Part shown: piece by piece, positions 17,434 through 25,561 of the stretch
Numbering within the stretch: position 1 is the first letter of the stretch
How the letters are laid out: every line of letters begins with the position of its first letter
Origin: DASUPK01 sp963804595
Lineage (GTDB): Bacteria; Actinomycetota; Thermoleophilia; Solirubrobacterales; 70-9
Direction of reading: 5' to 3'
Length of the DNA: 64,000 nucleotides
NCBI GenBank assembly: GCA_963804595.1
Contig: CAWDQZ010000005.1
Coordinates: 54,051 to 118,050 of the forward strand
The notes under the pieces: model-generated
Told to the model about the DNA's origin: nothing
Databases searched by the model: none
Seen by the model: the letters and a program-made list of their open reading frames with translations, nothing else
Position numbers and translations under genes: made by a program

Positions 17434-18633
17434 ATGACGCTCAGGCGCTCATCGGTCGTCGCACTCGCAGTTGCGGCGTCCCTTCTGGCGGCCACGTTCC
17501 TGGCGACGAGCGCCTCGGCGCTGACACTGGCGAGCCAGACCTACCAGCTGAGCGGCGCGGACGCGAAGCAGCGGCTGACGGTGCGCTGTCCCGGCAAGAA
17601 GGCGCTCCCGTACAGCGGCGGGATGCTCACCGATCCCCTCGGCTCGAACGGCGAGGGCGTCTACCCGCACTCCTACGAGCGCCTCGGCGTCCAGCGCGGC
17701 TGGCACGTCACCGGGGTCCTCTACTCGCCGACTCTGCAGCGGACCGTGAGCCGCTCCGTCACCCTGCAGGTCGTCTGCGGGCCGCGGCTCGGTCCGGTCA
17801 GCTCTCCCCACAACACGGTCTTCGTCGCCCCGGGTGAGACCCGCACCGCGACGGCCACCTGCCCCAAGGGCAACCGCCTTCTCGCCGGCGGCTTCCAGCG
17901 CACCAACTTCGTCGCACGAGGCGGCAACTACGTGACCGAGTCGCGGGCGGCGTCGGATCGGTCCTGGCAGGTCTCCGGCAGCGCCTTCGGAAACTTCGGC
18001 GGTGAGCTCACGGCGATCGCCTACTGCCTGAAATCCGGAGGCCCTCTGGTGACCGAAGTCGTCTCGCAGACCACACTCCCGGTCGAGGAGTCCGCCACAG
18101 CCACCACGCCGGCCTGTGCGCCGGGGTCGAGCATGGTCGCCGGCGGCTTCTCCACCTCTCCCTCGGGCCCAGCGCTGGTCTCATCCGCCTACTTCAACTC
18201 GGCCGGAGGCTGGTCCGCGACGGCCTACAACGAGTTCGGCCCGGACGCGACGCTGAGCGCCCGCAGCTATTGCATGACCAACGCGATGATCAAGCGCCGC
18301 GCCAAGATGCGCCATGGGACGAGGGCGCAGCACGAGCGCACCATCAAAGCGCCGCCCGTGCTCGGCAAGGCTCTCAAGGTCGCCATCTCCGAGCGGGTCT
18401 CGAACAATGGCTGCTTCCCGGCCCCGGGCGGCCTGGTGGAGGCGCTGCGCGCCAACAACATTCAGGCGCGGCAGGCCTCCGGCCCTCGATCCGTCGGCGG
18501 CGGCGTGGTCAACGTCCTCACCGATCAGGCCTCCTGCGAGCGTGTTCGCCTCGCCGTGAGGCGGGGCGGTGGCGTGATCGTGCTCGACTCGGCGACCGGC
18601 GAGGTCACCAAGCGCCGCTACCGCAAGCGGTAG
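17434..18633 (+). CDS. Secreted protein with repeated CPxG-type Cys motifs
   Basis: 399 residues from ATG 17434 (GGGGGA ribosome site); ATG at 17401 and 17422 are in frame. The signal peptide spans MTLRRSSVVALAVAASLLAA to SASA. Two or three related modules follow, each with a Cys-Pro-x-Gly turn and a GG(F/M) strand (VRCPGKKALPYSGGML, ATCPKGNRLLAGGFQRT, PACAPGSSMVAGGFSTS) plus a second Cys before each (VVCGP, AYCLKSG, SYCMTN). This repeat type is common in Thermoleophilia secreted proteins; function unknown. The C-terminal 90 residues form a separate basic domain (ISERVSNNGCFPAPGG) ending RRYRKR. Confidence 0.72.
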   Translation: MTLRRSSVVALAVAASLLAATFLATSASALTLASQTYQLSGADAKQRLTVRCPGKKALPYSGGMLTDPLGSNGEGVYPHSYERLGVQRGWHVTGVLYSPTLQRTVSRSVTLQVVCGPRLGPVSSPHNTVFVAPGETRTATATCPKGNRLLAGGFQRTNFVARGGNYVTESRAASDRSWQVSGSAFGNFGGELTAIAYCLKSGGPLVTEVVSQTTLPVEESATATTPACAPGSSMVAGGFSTSPSGPALVSSAYFNSAGGWSATAYNEFGPDATLSARSYCMTNAMIKRRAKMRHGTRAQHERTIKAPPVLGKALKVAISERVSNNGCFPAPGGLVEALRANNIQARQASGPRSVGGGVVNVLTDQASCERVRLAVRRGGGVIVLDSATGEVTKRRYRKR

Positions 18634-20454
18634 CTAGCCCAGGCGCTGCTTCAGCGCCTCGAGCTGAGCCTTGAGCGGGTCCGGCAGGCGGTCGCCGAAG
18701 CGCGCCAGGTGCTCCTCGACCTGCGGGAGCTGCGCCTTGACGGCCTCCGGGTCCACCTCGAGCAGGAGCCGCATGTCGTCCGCGGTGACGTTGGCGCCCT
18801 CGATGTCGATCTCGCCCGCGGCGGGAACCCGGCCGATCGGGGTGTCGACGGCCTCGCCCTCACCCTCGCTGCGGCGGAAGATCCACTCGAGCACGCGGAT
18901 GTTGTCGCCGAACCCGGGCCAGACGAAGTTGCCCTCGCCGTCCTTGCGGAACCAGTTGACGAGGAAGATCTTCGGCAGCTTCGCCCCGTCGCGCTCCGCG
19001 ACCTTCAGCCAGTGGCCGAAGTAGTCGGCCATGTTGTAGCCGCAGAAAGGCAGCATCGCCATCGGGTCGAAGCGGAGCTCGCCGACGGTGCCGTCGGCAG
19101 CCGCGGTCTTCTCGACGGACATCGTCGCGCCGAGGAACACGCCGTGCTCCCAGTCGAATGCCTCGGTGACCAGGGGGACCACCGTCGCCCGGCGCCCGCC
19201 GAACAGGAAGGCGTCGATCGGGACCCCGGCCGGGTCCTCCCACTCCTCGGCGATGCAGGGGCACTGCGCGGCCGGGGTGGTGAAGCGGGCATTGGGGTGG
19301 GCGGCCGGCTCGTCCGAGTCCGGCGTCCACTCGTTGCCCTTCCAGTCGATCGCGTGCTCCGGCGGCTCGCCGGTCATCCCCTCCCACCAGATATCGCCGT
19401 CGTCGGTCATGGCGCAGTTGGTGAAGACGGTGTTCTTCTCGATCGTGGCCATCGCGTTCGGATTCGTCTTGTAGCTCGTGTTCGGCGCAACCCCGAAGAA
19501 ACCCGCCTCGGGATTGACGGCGTACAGGCGGCCGTCCTTGCCGAACTTCATCCAGGCGATGTCGTCGCCCACGGTCTCGGCGGTCCAGCCCTCGAGCTTC
19601 GGGATCAGCATCGCGAGGTTGGTCTTGCCCGACGCCGACGGGAAGGCGCCGCTCACGTACTTCACCCTCCCCTCGGGGGAGGTGAGCTTGAGGATCAGCA
19701 TGTGCTCGGCGAGCCAGCCCTCGTCGCGGGCCATCACCGAGGCGATCCGGAGCGCGAAGCACTTCTTGCCGAGCAGCGCGTTGCCGCCGTAGCCCGAGCC
19801 GAACGACCAGATCTCGCGGTTCTCCGGGTAGTGGACGATGTACTTGGTGTCGTTGCAGGGCCAGGAGACGTCCTCCTGTCCCTCCTCGAGCGGCATGCCC
19901 ACCGAGTGAACGCAGGGGACGAAGTCGCCGTCGTCCCCGAGGACCTCGAGCGCGTCGGCGCCCATCCGGGTCATGATCCGCATCGAGGTCGCGACGTAGG
20001 CCGAGTCGGTCAGCTGGACGCCGATGTGCGAGATCGGCGAGCCGATCGGGCCCATCGAGAACGGCACCACGTACATCGTGCGGCCGCGCATGCAGCCGCT
20101 GAAGAGCTCCTCGAGGACGCCGCGCATCTCGGAGGGCTCGCGCCAGTTGTTCGTCGGGCCGGCGTCCTCCTCCCGCTCGGAGCAGATGAAGGTCCGGTCC
20201 TCGACCCGCGCCACGTCCGAGGGGTTGGAGCGGGCGAGATATGAGTTGGGCCGCTTCGCGTCAGAGAGCTTTTCGAAGGTTCCGGCGTCGACCAGCTGCT
20301 GGGCGAGGGAGTCGTACTCCTCCGCCGAGCCGTCACACCAATGGATCGCGTCGGGCTGGGTCAGCTCGGCGATCTCGTTCACCCAGGAAACGAGCTTGGC
20401 GTGCGTCGTCGATGCCTCTGTCGTGGCGCTTGTCTCACTCACTGATGCGTTCAA
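18634..20454 (-). CDS. pckG: Phosphoenolpyruvate carboxykinase (GTP)
   Basis: 606 residues, normal for the GTP enzyme. Signatures: MRGRTMYVVPFSMGPIGSP, FGSGYGGNALLGKKCFALRI, kinase-1 P-loop GAFPSASGKTNLAMLIPKL with the reactive-loop region, kinase-2 GDDIAWMKF, and MAMLPFCGYNMADYFGHW for guanine binding. It converts oxaloacetate to PEP and links C4 acids from the acyl-CoA pathways here to gluconeogenesis. The 187 bp upstream (20455-20641) has no gene and should contain its promoter. Confidence 0.96.
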   Translation of the reverse strand: MNASVSETSATTEASTTHAKLVSWVNEIAELTQPDAIHWCDGSAEEYDSLAQQLVDAGTFEKLSDAKRPNSYLARSNPSDVARVEDRTFICSEREEDAGPTNNWREPSEMRGVLEELFSGCMRGRTMYVVPFSMGPIGSPISHIGVQLTDSAYVATSMRIMTRMGADALEVLGDDGDFVPCVHSVGMPLEEGQEDVSWPCNDTKYIVHYPENREIWSFGSGYGGNALLGKKCFALRIASVMARDEGWLAEHMLILKLTSPEGRVKYVSGAFPSASGKTNLAMLIPKLEGWTAETVGDDIAWMKFGKDGRLYAVNPEAGFFGVAPNTSYKTNPNAMATIEKNTVFTNCAMTDDGDIWWEGMTGEPPEHAIDWKGNEWTPDSDEPAAHPNARFTTPAAQCPCIAEEWEDPAGVPIDAFLFGGRRATVVPLVTEAFDWEHGVFLGATMSVEKTAAADGTVGELRFDPMAMLPFCGYNMADYFGHWLKVAERDGAKLPKIFLVNWFRKDGEGNFVWPGFGDNIRVLEWIFRRSEGEGEAVDTPIGRVPAAGEIDIEGANVTADDMRLLLEVDPEAVKAQLPQVEEHLARFGDRLPDPLKAQLEALKQRLG

Positions 20455-20641
20455 CTCCTTGATGGATTGAATTGATGACCCCCCTGCCCTGCGAGGCGCG
20501 GGATGGTTTCACATCCTCCGGCCGTTCGGCCGCCCAGCGTCGCGAGGGGCAACACAGATCGTAAGGGGTGAGCCTCGCGCGTGCGCACATTTGAATCAAC
20601 GCCTGCGCACCGCCCCTCATTCCGCCGCCGGCGGCTCCCGA
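20455..20641. other. Intergenic region upstream of pckG
   Basis: No open frame or RNA gene is recognisable. The stretch is between the pckG start and the stop of the universal stress protein gene and must carry the pckG leader. A short dyad (GGATGGTTTCACATCC region) is present near 20501-20517, but I cannot tie it to a regulator. Confidence 0.3.
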
Positions 20642-21391
20642 CTAGGCAGGTCTTGGCACCACGAGCACCGGGCAGGACGCCTCGCGGATCACCCGCGACG
20701 AGACGCTGCCGATCAGCAGACGCATGACCGGCCCGAAACCGCGTGAGCCGAGCACGAGCAGATCGACACCCATCTCGGCCGCCTCGAGCAGCTTCTCGAC
20801 CGGGTCGCCCCGCTCGAAGACCGGCAGGGCGCGCAGCTCGGCGGGAAGGTCGGTGACCGCCTCATCGAGCTGTGTCTGGAAATCAGGTCCCGCCTCAGCC
20901 CCGGCCTGCGCCGCCGCGGCGGCGCCCATGCCGGATACCGGCGTCGCCACCGCGATCACTCGCAGCGACCCACCGAACTTGGAGGCCAGCCTGGCGGCCT
21001 CCTCGAGCGCCGCATAGGACTCCGCCATCCCGTTGAACCCGACCCCAGCGACGCGCAGGCGATCCTGGGAGTGATCGGATTCGGCATATCCCTTCGGCGC
21101 GATGACCAGGCGGCACTTCGCGCCGTGCAGCAGGTGCTCTGCGACGCTGCCGGGCGCCACCGATCCCAGGTGCGCGTGGTGCGTCGAGCCGAGGACGATC
21201 AGGTCGGCGTCGCCCCTCTCCGCCAGGGCCTGGAGCGCATCCGCTGGCGAGCCCTTCTCGACATGGATGACCTTGAGCTCCCCGCCGTCGCGCTCGACGA
21301 TCCGCTCCGCGAGGACACGGGCGTCCTCGCCGCGTTCCGTCTCCACGTACCCGACGACGACCTTGGGATAGAGGGGCGCCTCTAATGCCAT
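20642..21391 (-). CDS. Tandem-domain universal stress protein (UspA family)
   Basis: 249 residues from ATG 21391. Two Usp domains: the first (about 1-110) has VVVGYVETERGEDARVLAER and LIVLGSTHHAHLGSVAPGSV; the second (about 115-249) has VAGVGFNGMAESYAALEEAA and the ATP-binding type motif LLVLGSRGFGPVMRLLIGSV with GxxGxxxxxxxGS, then CPVLVVPRPA. Cytoplasmic stress proteins of this type bind ATP. An in-frame upstream extension to 21538 would run through the arsR gene and is rejected. Confidence 0.88.
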   Translation of the reverse strand: MALEAPLYPKVVVGYVETERGEDARVLAERIVERDGGELKVIHVEKGSPADALQALAERGDADLIVLGSTHHAHLGSVAPGSVAEHLLHGAKCRLVIAPKGYAESDHSQDRLRVAGVGFNGMAESYAALEEAARLASKFGGSLRVIAVATPVSGMGAAAAAQAGAEAGPDFQTQLDEAVTDLPAELRALPVFERGDPVEKLLEAAEMGVDLLVLGSRGFGPVMRLLIGSVSSRVIREASCPVLVVPRPA

Positions 21392-21479
21392 CGCGTGTCG
21401 ATTTTGGCGCGCCTCGTTCGTCCATTCCTTGAGGGTGGCGAAAGGCCCCGCCGATAGGAAGGAGCTTCGGATGAGTCGA

Positions 21480-21809
21480 CTACGCCGGAACCGCTTCGGA
21501 ACTGAGGACCGCCTCGACCAGGCCCGGGAAGCGCGCATCGAGATCCTCGCGCCTGAGCTCCGTGAGCTTGCTGGTCCCCTCTCGCTTCTGCCGAATGACC
21601 CCGGATTCCCGGAGGACCCGGAAGTGATGGGTCATGGTCGACTTGGAGACGCCGAGCTTGATAGATCCGCAGGCACACGGCTCATCGCTCCCGGCGAGCC
21701 GGCGCACGATCTCGAGCCGTTGTGGATCGCTCAGGGCGTGGAGCACGCCCGGCAGCTCGATTTCGTTCCGCTCCGGATGATGCAGCTTCGTTGTGTGATC
21801 TATTCCCAT
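21480..21809 (-). CDS. ArsR-family transcriptional regulator
   Basis: 109 residues from ATG 21809. Winged helix: LPGVLHALSDPQRLEIVRRL, then KLGVSKSTMTHHFRVLRESG (recognition helix) and REGTSKLTELRREDLDARFP. The only Cys pair (EPCACGSIKLG) sits near the helix that carries metal ligands in ArsR/SmtB proteins, but with CxC rather than the CxCxxC of ArsR, so the effector is uncertain. It is divergent from the small ORF and MFS exporter, with two palindromes between, implying repression of both. Confidence 0.87.
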   Translation of the reverse strand: MGIDHTTKLHHPERNEIELPGVLHALSDPQRLEIVRRLAGSDEPCACGSIKLGVSKSTMTHHFRVLRESGVIRQKREGTSKLTELRREDLDARFPGLVEAVLSSEAVPA

Positions 21810-21818
21810 AGTCCGATT

Positions 21819-21836
21819 GTACGACGACGATCGTAC
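21819..21836. promoter_or_regulatory. ArsR operator candidate 1
   Basis: GTACGA and TCGTAC arms separated by 6 bp form an 18-bp dyad, 10 bp upstream of the arsR start codon. Half-site GTACGA recurs in the neighbouring site at 21843-21858. Confidence 0.55.
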
Positions 21837-21842
21837 TTTTGA

Positions 21843-21858
21843 TACGATGATCATCGTA
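21843..21858. promoter_or_regulatory. ArsR operator candidate 2
   Basis: TACGATGATCATCGTA is a perfect 16-bp palindrome 28 bp before the small ORF at 21886. Together with the dyad at 21819 it covers the divergent promoter, the usual arrangement for ArsR-type repression of an exporter and of the regulator itself. Confidence 0.6.
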
Positions 21859-21885
21859 CTAAGGAAACGGCAGGAAGGCAAGCGC

Positions 21886-22020
21886 ATGGCAGAACACGAA
21901 AACACCCAGACCGGTCCCGTCCCCGAACAGGCCCACGAGACGTGGCATCGCGGTGCGACCGCTTCCCAGGTCGCCGCGGTGGTCGAGGCCGCCTACATCC
22001 TGGAGGCCGTCCGGAAGTGA
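21886..22020 (+). CDS. Small protein (44 aa) upstream of MFS exporter
   Basis: Starts MAEHENTQTGPVPEQAHETW and ends ASQVAAVVEAAYILEAVRK after a GCAGGAAGGC ribosome site. Its stop TGA overlaps the GTG start of the transporter (GTGA), so translation is coupled. It is first in a transcript behind the ArsR palindromes. No homology recognised; it could be a leader peptide or a small accessory protein. Confidence 0.5.
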   Translation: MAEHENTQTGPVPEQAHETWHRGATASQVAAVVEAAYILEAVRK

Positions 22021-23771
22021 ACCCGGTAATGGCCGCCAGGAGCATCGTGGGGCGCAACTCCAACGCGCTCCTGCTGGTCGTCTGTCTCGGCCAGTTCATG
22101 GTGATCCTCGACGTCTCGATCGTGAATGTGGCGCTCCCCTCGATCAAGGATGCGCTCGGGTTCTCGACGACCGGCCTGCAGTGGGTCCTCAACGCGTACA
22201 CCCTGACCTTCGCCGGCTTCCTGCTGCTGGGCGGCCGCGCCGCGGACCTCTTCGGCCGCCGGCGGATGTTCTACCTCGGCACCCTCCTCTTCTCCGGCGC
22301 GTCGCTCCTGTGCGCGGTCGCGCCGACCTCCGGGACGCTGGTGGCGGCACGAGCCGCCCAGGGCGTCGGCGGGGCGATCCTCTCCCCCGCCACCCTGGCG
22401 ATCATCACCACCTCCTTCGACGAGGGCGCGCCGCGCAACCGCGCCCTCGGAGCCTGGGGCGCGGTCGGCGCGATCGGCGCCACCTCGGGCGTTCTCCTGG
22501 GAGGCATCCTCACCGAGGCCTTCAGCTGGCCCGCGATCTTCGTCATCAACGTCCCGATCGGGCTCGGCATCGTCCTCTTCTCGAGTCGCCTGATCCCCGA
22601 GGGGCGGAGCGAGGTCGAGAACCGCCACTTCGACCTCGCCGGCGCCGTCCTCGTCACCCTGGGCATGACCGCGCTCACCTACGGCATCGTCACCACCGAC
22701 CGCCTCGGCTGGGGCTCGATCGGTGTGCTCGGCCCGGTCGCCGCCGGCGTCGCGTTTCTGGCCGCCTTCGGCTTCTACGAGGCGAAGCTCGCCCGCGATC
22801 CACGTCGGGTGCCGCTCATGCCACTGAGCGTGTTCCGGCTGCGGAACCTGCGGGCGGCCAATCTGGTGATCTTCCTGCTCTACGCCGCGATCTTCGGCTT
22901 CTGGTTCTTCCAGTCGCTGTATATGCAGGGGACGCTCGGCTACAGCCCGCTCGAGACCGGTCTGGCCTTTGTTCCGATGACGGCCGCAGTCGGCACCGGC
23001 GCCACCCTGGCCCCGAGGCTCGCCAGGCGGTTCGGCGCAAGGTGGGTGCTTGCCGCGGGAATGCTCTCCGTGACGATCGGGGAGCTGCTCCTGATCAGCA
23101 TTCACCCGGGCGGAAGCTACGCCGCAAACGTGCTCCCCGGCGGGCTGTTCGGAGCCTTCGGCCTGGGGCTCGCGTTGGTGCCCGCGACCATAGTCGCGGT
23201 GGAGGGCGTGCCGAGGGCGCTCAGCGGCCTCGCCTCGGGCGTGCTCAACACCTCCCGCTTCGTCGGCGCCGCCCTCGGCCTCGCCGTGCTGAGCACGATC
23301 GCCGCCCACCACACCGACTCCCAGGTCGCCTCAGGCACCTCCGCAGCCAAGGCGCTCACCGACGGCTTCGACCTCCAGTTCGGGGTCGGCGCGGCCTTCT
23401 GCCTCATCGGCGTGGTCGCCGCCGTGGTCCTGCTGCGCCCACAGCGGGCGCAATCCGCGCCCGAGAGCGTTACCCGGCGCAGAGCACGCGTAGCCGTTCC
23501 CTCCATGACCTGGTCGGGACCGGGCCCTGAGCCCGGCCCCGACCGGTCGCCTTATGGAATCGTCGAGCTGTTGATTGCCGCCACGGGCGTGGCGGTGATC
23601 ACCTTGTTCGTGACGAACAGGGTGGCGCTCCCCGGGTTGTCACACGCGAGGTTCGCCGCCCCACTGCCGGTAAAGGTGTGGACCAGAAGGTTCGTGATCG
23701 TCGTGTTGTTCGCCGCATTGACGGCCTCGAGCGAACGGTCCTGGTCGCCTCCGGCGATCAGGAAGCATTGA
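22017..23771 (+). CDS. MFS drug/H+ antiporter, DHA2 (14-TM, EmrB/QacA) family
   Basis: Start GTG 22017 (or ATG 22029). N-terminal motif VCLGQFMVILDVSIVNVALP, motif A (GGRAADLFGRRRMF) and motif C-like GAIGATSGVLLGGILTEAFS with about 14 hydrophobic segments define DHA2 transporters that expel drugs or toxic compounds across the cytoplasmic membrane. The last TM ends near 23440 (CLIGVVAAVVLLRPQ). The open frame then continues through a strong hairpin (23512-23544) and 220 bp antisense to the next gene; the other two frames stop at about 23489 and 23528, so the natural stop was probably lost by an indel near 23460. Likely repressed by the adjacent ArsR protein. Confidence 0.85.
   Translation: MNPVMAARSIVGRNSNALLLVVCLGQFMVILDVSIVNVALPSIKDALGFSTTGLQWVLNAYTLTFAGFLLLGGRAADLFGRRRMFYLGTLLFSGASLLCAVAPTSGTLVAARAAQGVGGAILSPATLAIITTSFDEGAPRNRALGAWGAVGAIGATSGVLLGGILTEAFSWPAIFVINVPIGLGIVLFSSRLIPEGRSEVENRHFDLAGAVLVTLGMTALTYGIVTTDRLGWGSIGVLGPVAAGVAFLAAFGFYEAKLARDPRRVPLMPLSVFRLRNLRAANLVIFLLYAAIFGFWFFQSLYMQGTLGYSPLETGLAFVPMTAAVGTGATLAPRLARRFGARWVLAAGMLSVTIGELLLISIHPGGSYAANVLPGGLFGAFGLGLALVPATIVAVEGVPRALSGLASGVLNTSRFVGAALGLAVLSTIAAHHTDSQVASGTSAAKALTDGFDLQFGVGAAFCLIGVVAAVVLLRPQRAQSAPESVTRRRARVAVPSMTWSGPGPEPGPDRSPYGIVELLIAATGVAVITLFVTNRVALPGLSHARFAAPLPVKVWTRRFVIVVLFAALTASSERSWSPPAIRKH
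23512..23544. terminator. Bidirectional hairpin between convergent genes
   Basis: GGTCGGGACCGGGC and GCCCGGCCCCGACC form a 14-bp stem (one mismatch) around loop CCTGA. It lies between the end of the MFS membrane domain and the stop of the convergent gene at 23552. No T-run is present on either side. Confidence 0.6.
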
Positions 23772-24151
23772 ACCGGATCCTGTGTACCGCCCCGGGCGAG
23801 CACGGCCTTCGAGTTGAGCACGTAGCTACCGGCGGGTACTGACAGCGTCAGGACGGTGACAGCTCCCGTCGTCGCAGCGGGTACCGACGCCGCCGTGTCC
23901 TGCCTGACGGCCCGTGCGGTGCCAGCGCCGCTCAGGCTGGCCTCGTTGATCTGGTCGCCGGTCAGGGTGTCCGGCTTGACCCGGTTCGCCTTGATCGTTT
24001 TCTTCTTGATCTTCTTGTTCGTCACCGCCTCGTTCTTGAGATCCCCGGTGCCGATGAATCCCGCACCGATTGCATACGCGCCACCGAGCGCGACGAACAG
24101 GGCGATGACCGCGATCACCATCGCGGGGGCCCCCCTCAGCTTGTTTCGCAT
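23552..24151 (-). CDS. Membrane-anchored or secreted protein, Thermoleophilia-type
   Basis: 199 residues from ATG 24151, preceded by AAGGAGAAG. MRNKLRGAPAMVIAVIALFV is an N-terminal membrane anchor or signal peptide, followed by ALGGAYAIG, a KKIKKKTIK basic stretch, and a beta-rich C-terminal domain (TVLTLSVPAGSYVLNSKAVL, CFLIAGGDQDRSLE, LACDNPGSATLFVTNKVIT). This layout (short anchor, KxxTIKANRV linker, beta domain) is frequent in Thermoleophilia surface proteins of unknown role. Two Cys may form a disulfide. Confidence 0.72.
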   Translation of the reverse strand: MRNKLRGAPAMVIAVIALFVALGGAYAIGAGFIGTGDLKNEAVTNKKIKKKTIKANRVKPDTLTGDQINEASLSGAGTARAVRQDTAASVPAATTGAVTVLTLSVPAGSYVLNSKAVLARGGTQDPVQCFLIAGGDQDRSLEAVNAANNTTITNLLVHTFTGSGAANLACDNPGSATLFVTNKVITATPVAAINSSTIP

Positions 24152-24304
24152 GTTCTTCTCCTTGATTGGTCGAGACAGCTGGCCATCCATGAGCCAGCCC
24201 GTCCGACCCTATTACGGCTCGGCAGCCGATTGGGGCTGCCCGCGAGCGAATCACACAGCGCGGCGGCTTTGTACTGTTCCCGCCCGCCCCCGCGGGCATC
24301 GCTC

Positions 24305-25561
24305 ATGCGCTTCTACGAGTTCGAAAGCCGCCGCATAGTCGAGCGGGCCGGCATCCCGGTCACCGAGTACGGCTTCGCCAAGACCGCCGCTGAGGCGCGT
24401 GAGGCCGCGGAGCGGATCGGCGGCCCAACGGTGATCAAGTCCCAGGTCCTGACCGGCGGGCGGATGAAGGCCGGCGGCGTCAAGTTCGCCGACACGCCAG
24501 AGGAGGCCGAGGCCCATGCCGCCGAAATCCTCGAACTCGAAATCAACGGCCACCTGCCGGTCGGCGTGCTCGTCGACCCCAAGGCCGAGGTCGACCAGGA
24601 GTACTACGCGGCGGTCCTCTGGGACGGCCGCGCCAAGCGCCCGATGATGCTCTTCTCCGACATGGGCGGGATCGACATCGAGGAGGTCGCCGATCAGCAC
24701 CCCGACCACGTCGGTCGCGGGCATCTCTCGAACCTCCATCCCATTCCCGACTTCCGCGCCAAGGAGGTGGTCGCGGCAGCGGGTGGACAGACGGGACGCA
24801 CGCTCACCCGCGCCACCCCGGTGCTCGCCCGCCTGGCTCAGCTGCAGCGCGACTACGACATGACGCTCGCCGAGATCAACCCGCTCGCGCGGCTCTCCGA
24901 CGGCTCCTTCGTCGCGCTCGACGCCCACATGGAGATGGAGGACGAGGCCGTCGGCCGCCATCGGAAGGAGCTTGCCGAGCTCGGGGTCGAGCTGGATGAG
25001 CCCCGCGAGCTGTATGAGCCCTCCGAGTTCGAGCGCAACGTGAAGGCGATCGACGAGGCCGACCACCGCGGCGTGATCCAGGGCAAGGACCACGGCTTCG
25101 AGGGCAACCTCGGCCTGGTGATCGGCGCCGGCGGGGGGTCGCTCACCCTCACCGATGCGGTCCGGAGCCAGGGCGGCAAGCCCGCCAACTACGCGGAGAT
25201 CGGCGGCAATCCCTCCGTCGCCAAGTCGTGCGGCCTGGCCAAGGAGGTCCTGAAGAAGGACGGCGTCGAGAAGATCGCGGTGATGATGTCGATCGTCTCC
25301 AACACCCGGGTCGACATCGTCGCCCGCGGCGTGATCAAGGCCTGCCTCGAGCTCGATAAGGACCCGGCCGAGACGATCGCGGTGTTCCGTATCCCCGGCG
25401 CCTGGGAAGAGGAGGGCGCGAAGATCCTCGGCAAGTACGGGATCGAGTTCCGCGACCGCTCCACCTCGATGTGGGAAGCGGCCGGCGAGGCCGTCGAGAA
25501 GATCCAGGGAGGCGTAACGCGAGCCCCCAGCGGACGCGAAGCGGAGCAGGGGGCGATTTAA
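24305..25561 (+). CDS. Succinyl-CoA synthetase beta-like subunit (ATP-grasp)
   Basis: 418 residues from ATG 24305. ATP-grasp N-terminus RIVERAGIPVTEYGFAKTAA, VIKSQVLTGGRMKAGGVKFA (nucleotide lysines), LAEINPLARLSDGSFVALDA (Mg site), and the CoA-ligase-type GNLGLVIGAGGGSLTLTDAV then NYAEIGGNPSVAKSCGLAKE. It differs from standard SucC (388 residues) in length and several loops, so substrates other than succinate (malate, citrate, acetate family) are possible. The C-terminal APSGREAEQGAI is encoded by a hairpin element (25523-25554) that seems to have been added to the gene end. Stop is directly followed by the alpha subunit start. Confidence 0.83.
   Translation: MRFYEFESRRIVERAGIPVTEYGFAKTAAEAREAAERIGGPTVIKSQVLTGGRMKAGGVKFADTPEEAEAHAAEILELEINGHLPVGVLVDPKAEVDQEYYAAVLWDGRAKRPMMLFSDMGGIDIEEVADQHPDHVGRGHLSNLHPIPDFRAKEVVAAAGGQTGRTLTRATPVLARLAQLQRDYDMTLAEINPLARLSDGSFVALDAHMEMEDEAVGRHRKELAELGVELDEPRELYEPSEFERNVKAIDEADHRGVIQGKDHGFEGNLGLVIGAGGGSLTLTDAVRSQGGKPANYAEIGGNPSVAKSCGLAKEVLKKDGVEKIAVMMSIVSNTRVDIVARGVIKACLELDKDPAETIAVFRIPGAWEEEGAKILGKYGIEFRDRSTSMWEAAGEAVEKIQGGVTRAPSGREAEQGAI
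25523..25554. repeat. Hairpin element at the 3' end of the sucC-like gene
   Basis: GCCCCC (25523-25528) and GGGGGC (25549-25554) flank AGCGGACGCGAAGCGGAGCA. The core CGnnGCGAAGCnGAG resembles the loop of repeat copy 2 in trpB (GCAGGCGAAGCCGAG), and the GCGAG lead-in is shared, but the ACCCGT flank is absent. It supplies the last residues of the protein. Confidence 0.5.

Noticed and set aside
18709..20244. Open plus-strand frame opposite pckG
   Set aside because: Shadow of a highly conserved gene; no recognisable domain.
21391..21538. N-terminal extension of the universal stress protein
   Set aside because: It would run through the arsR gene and is Arg/Ser-rich without Usp features.
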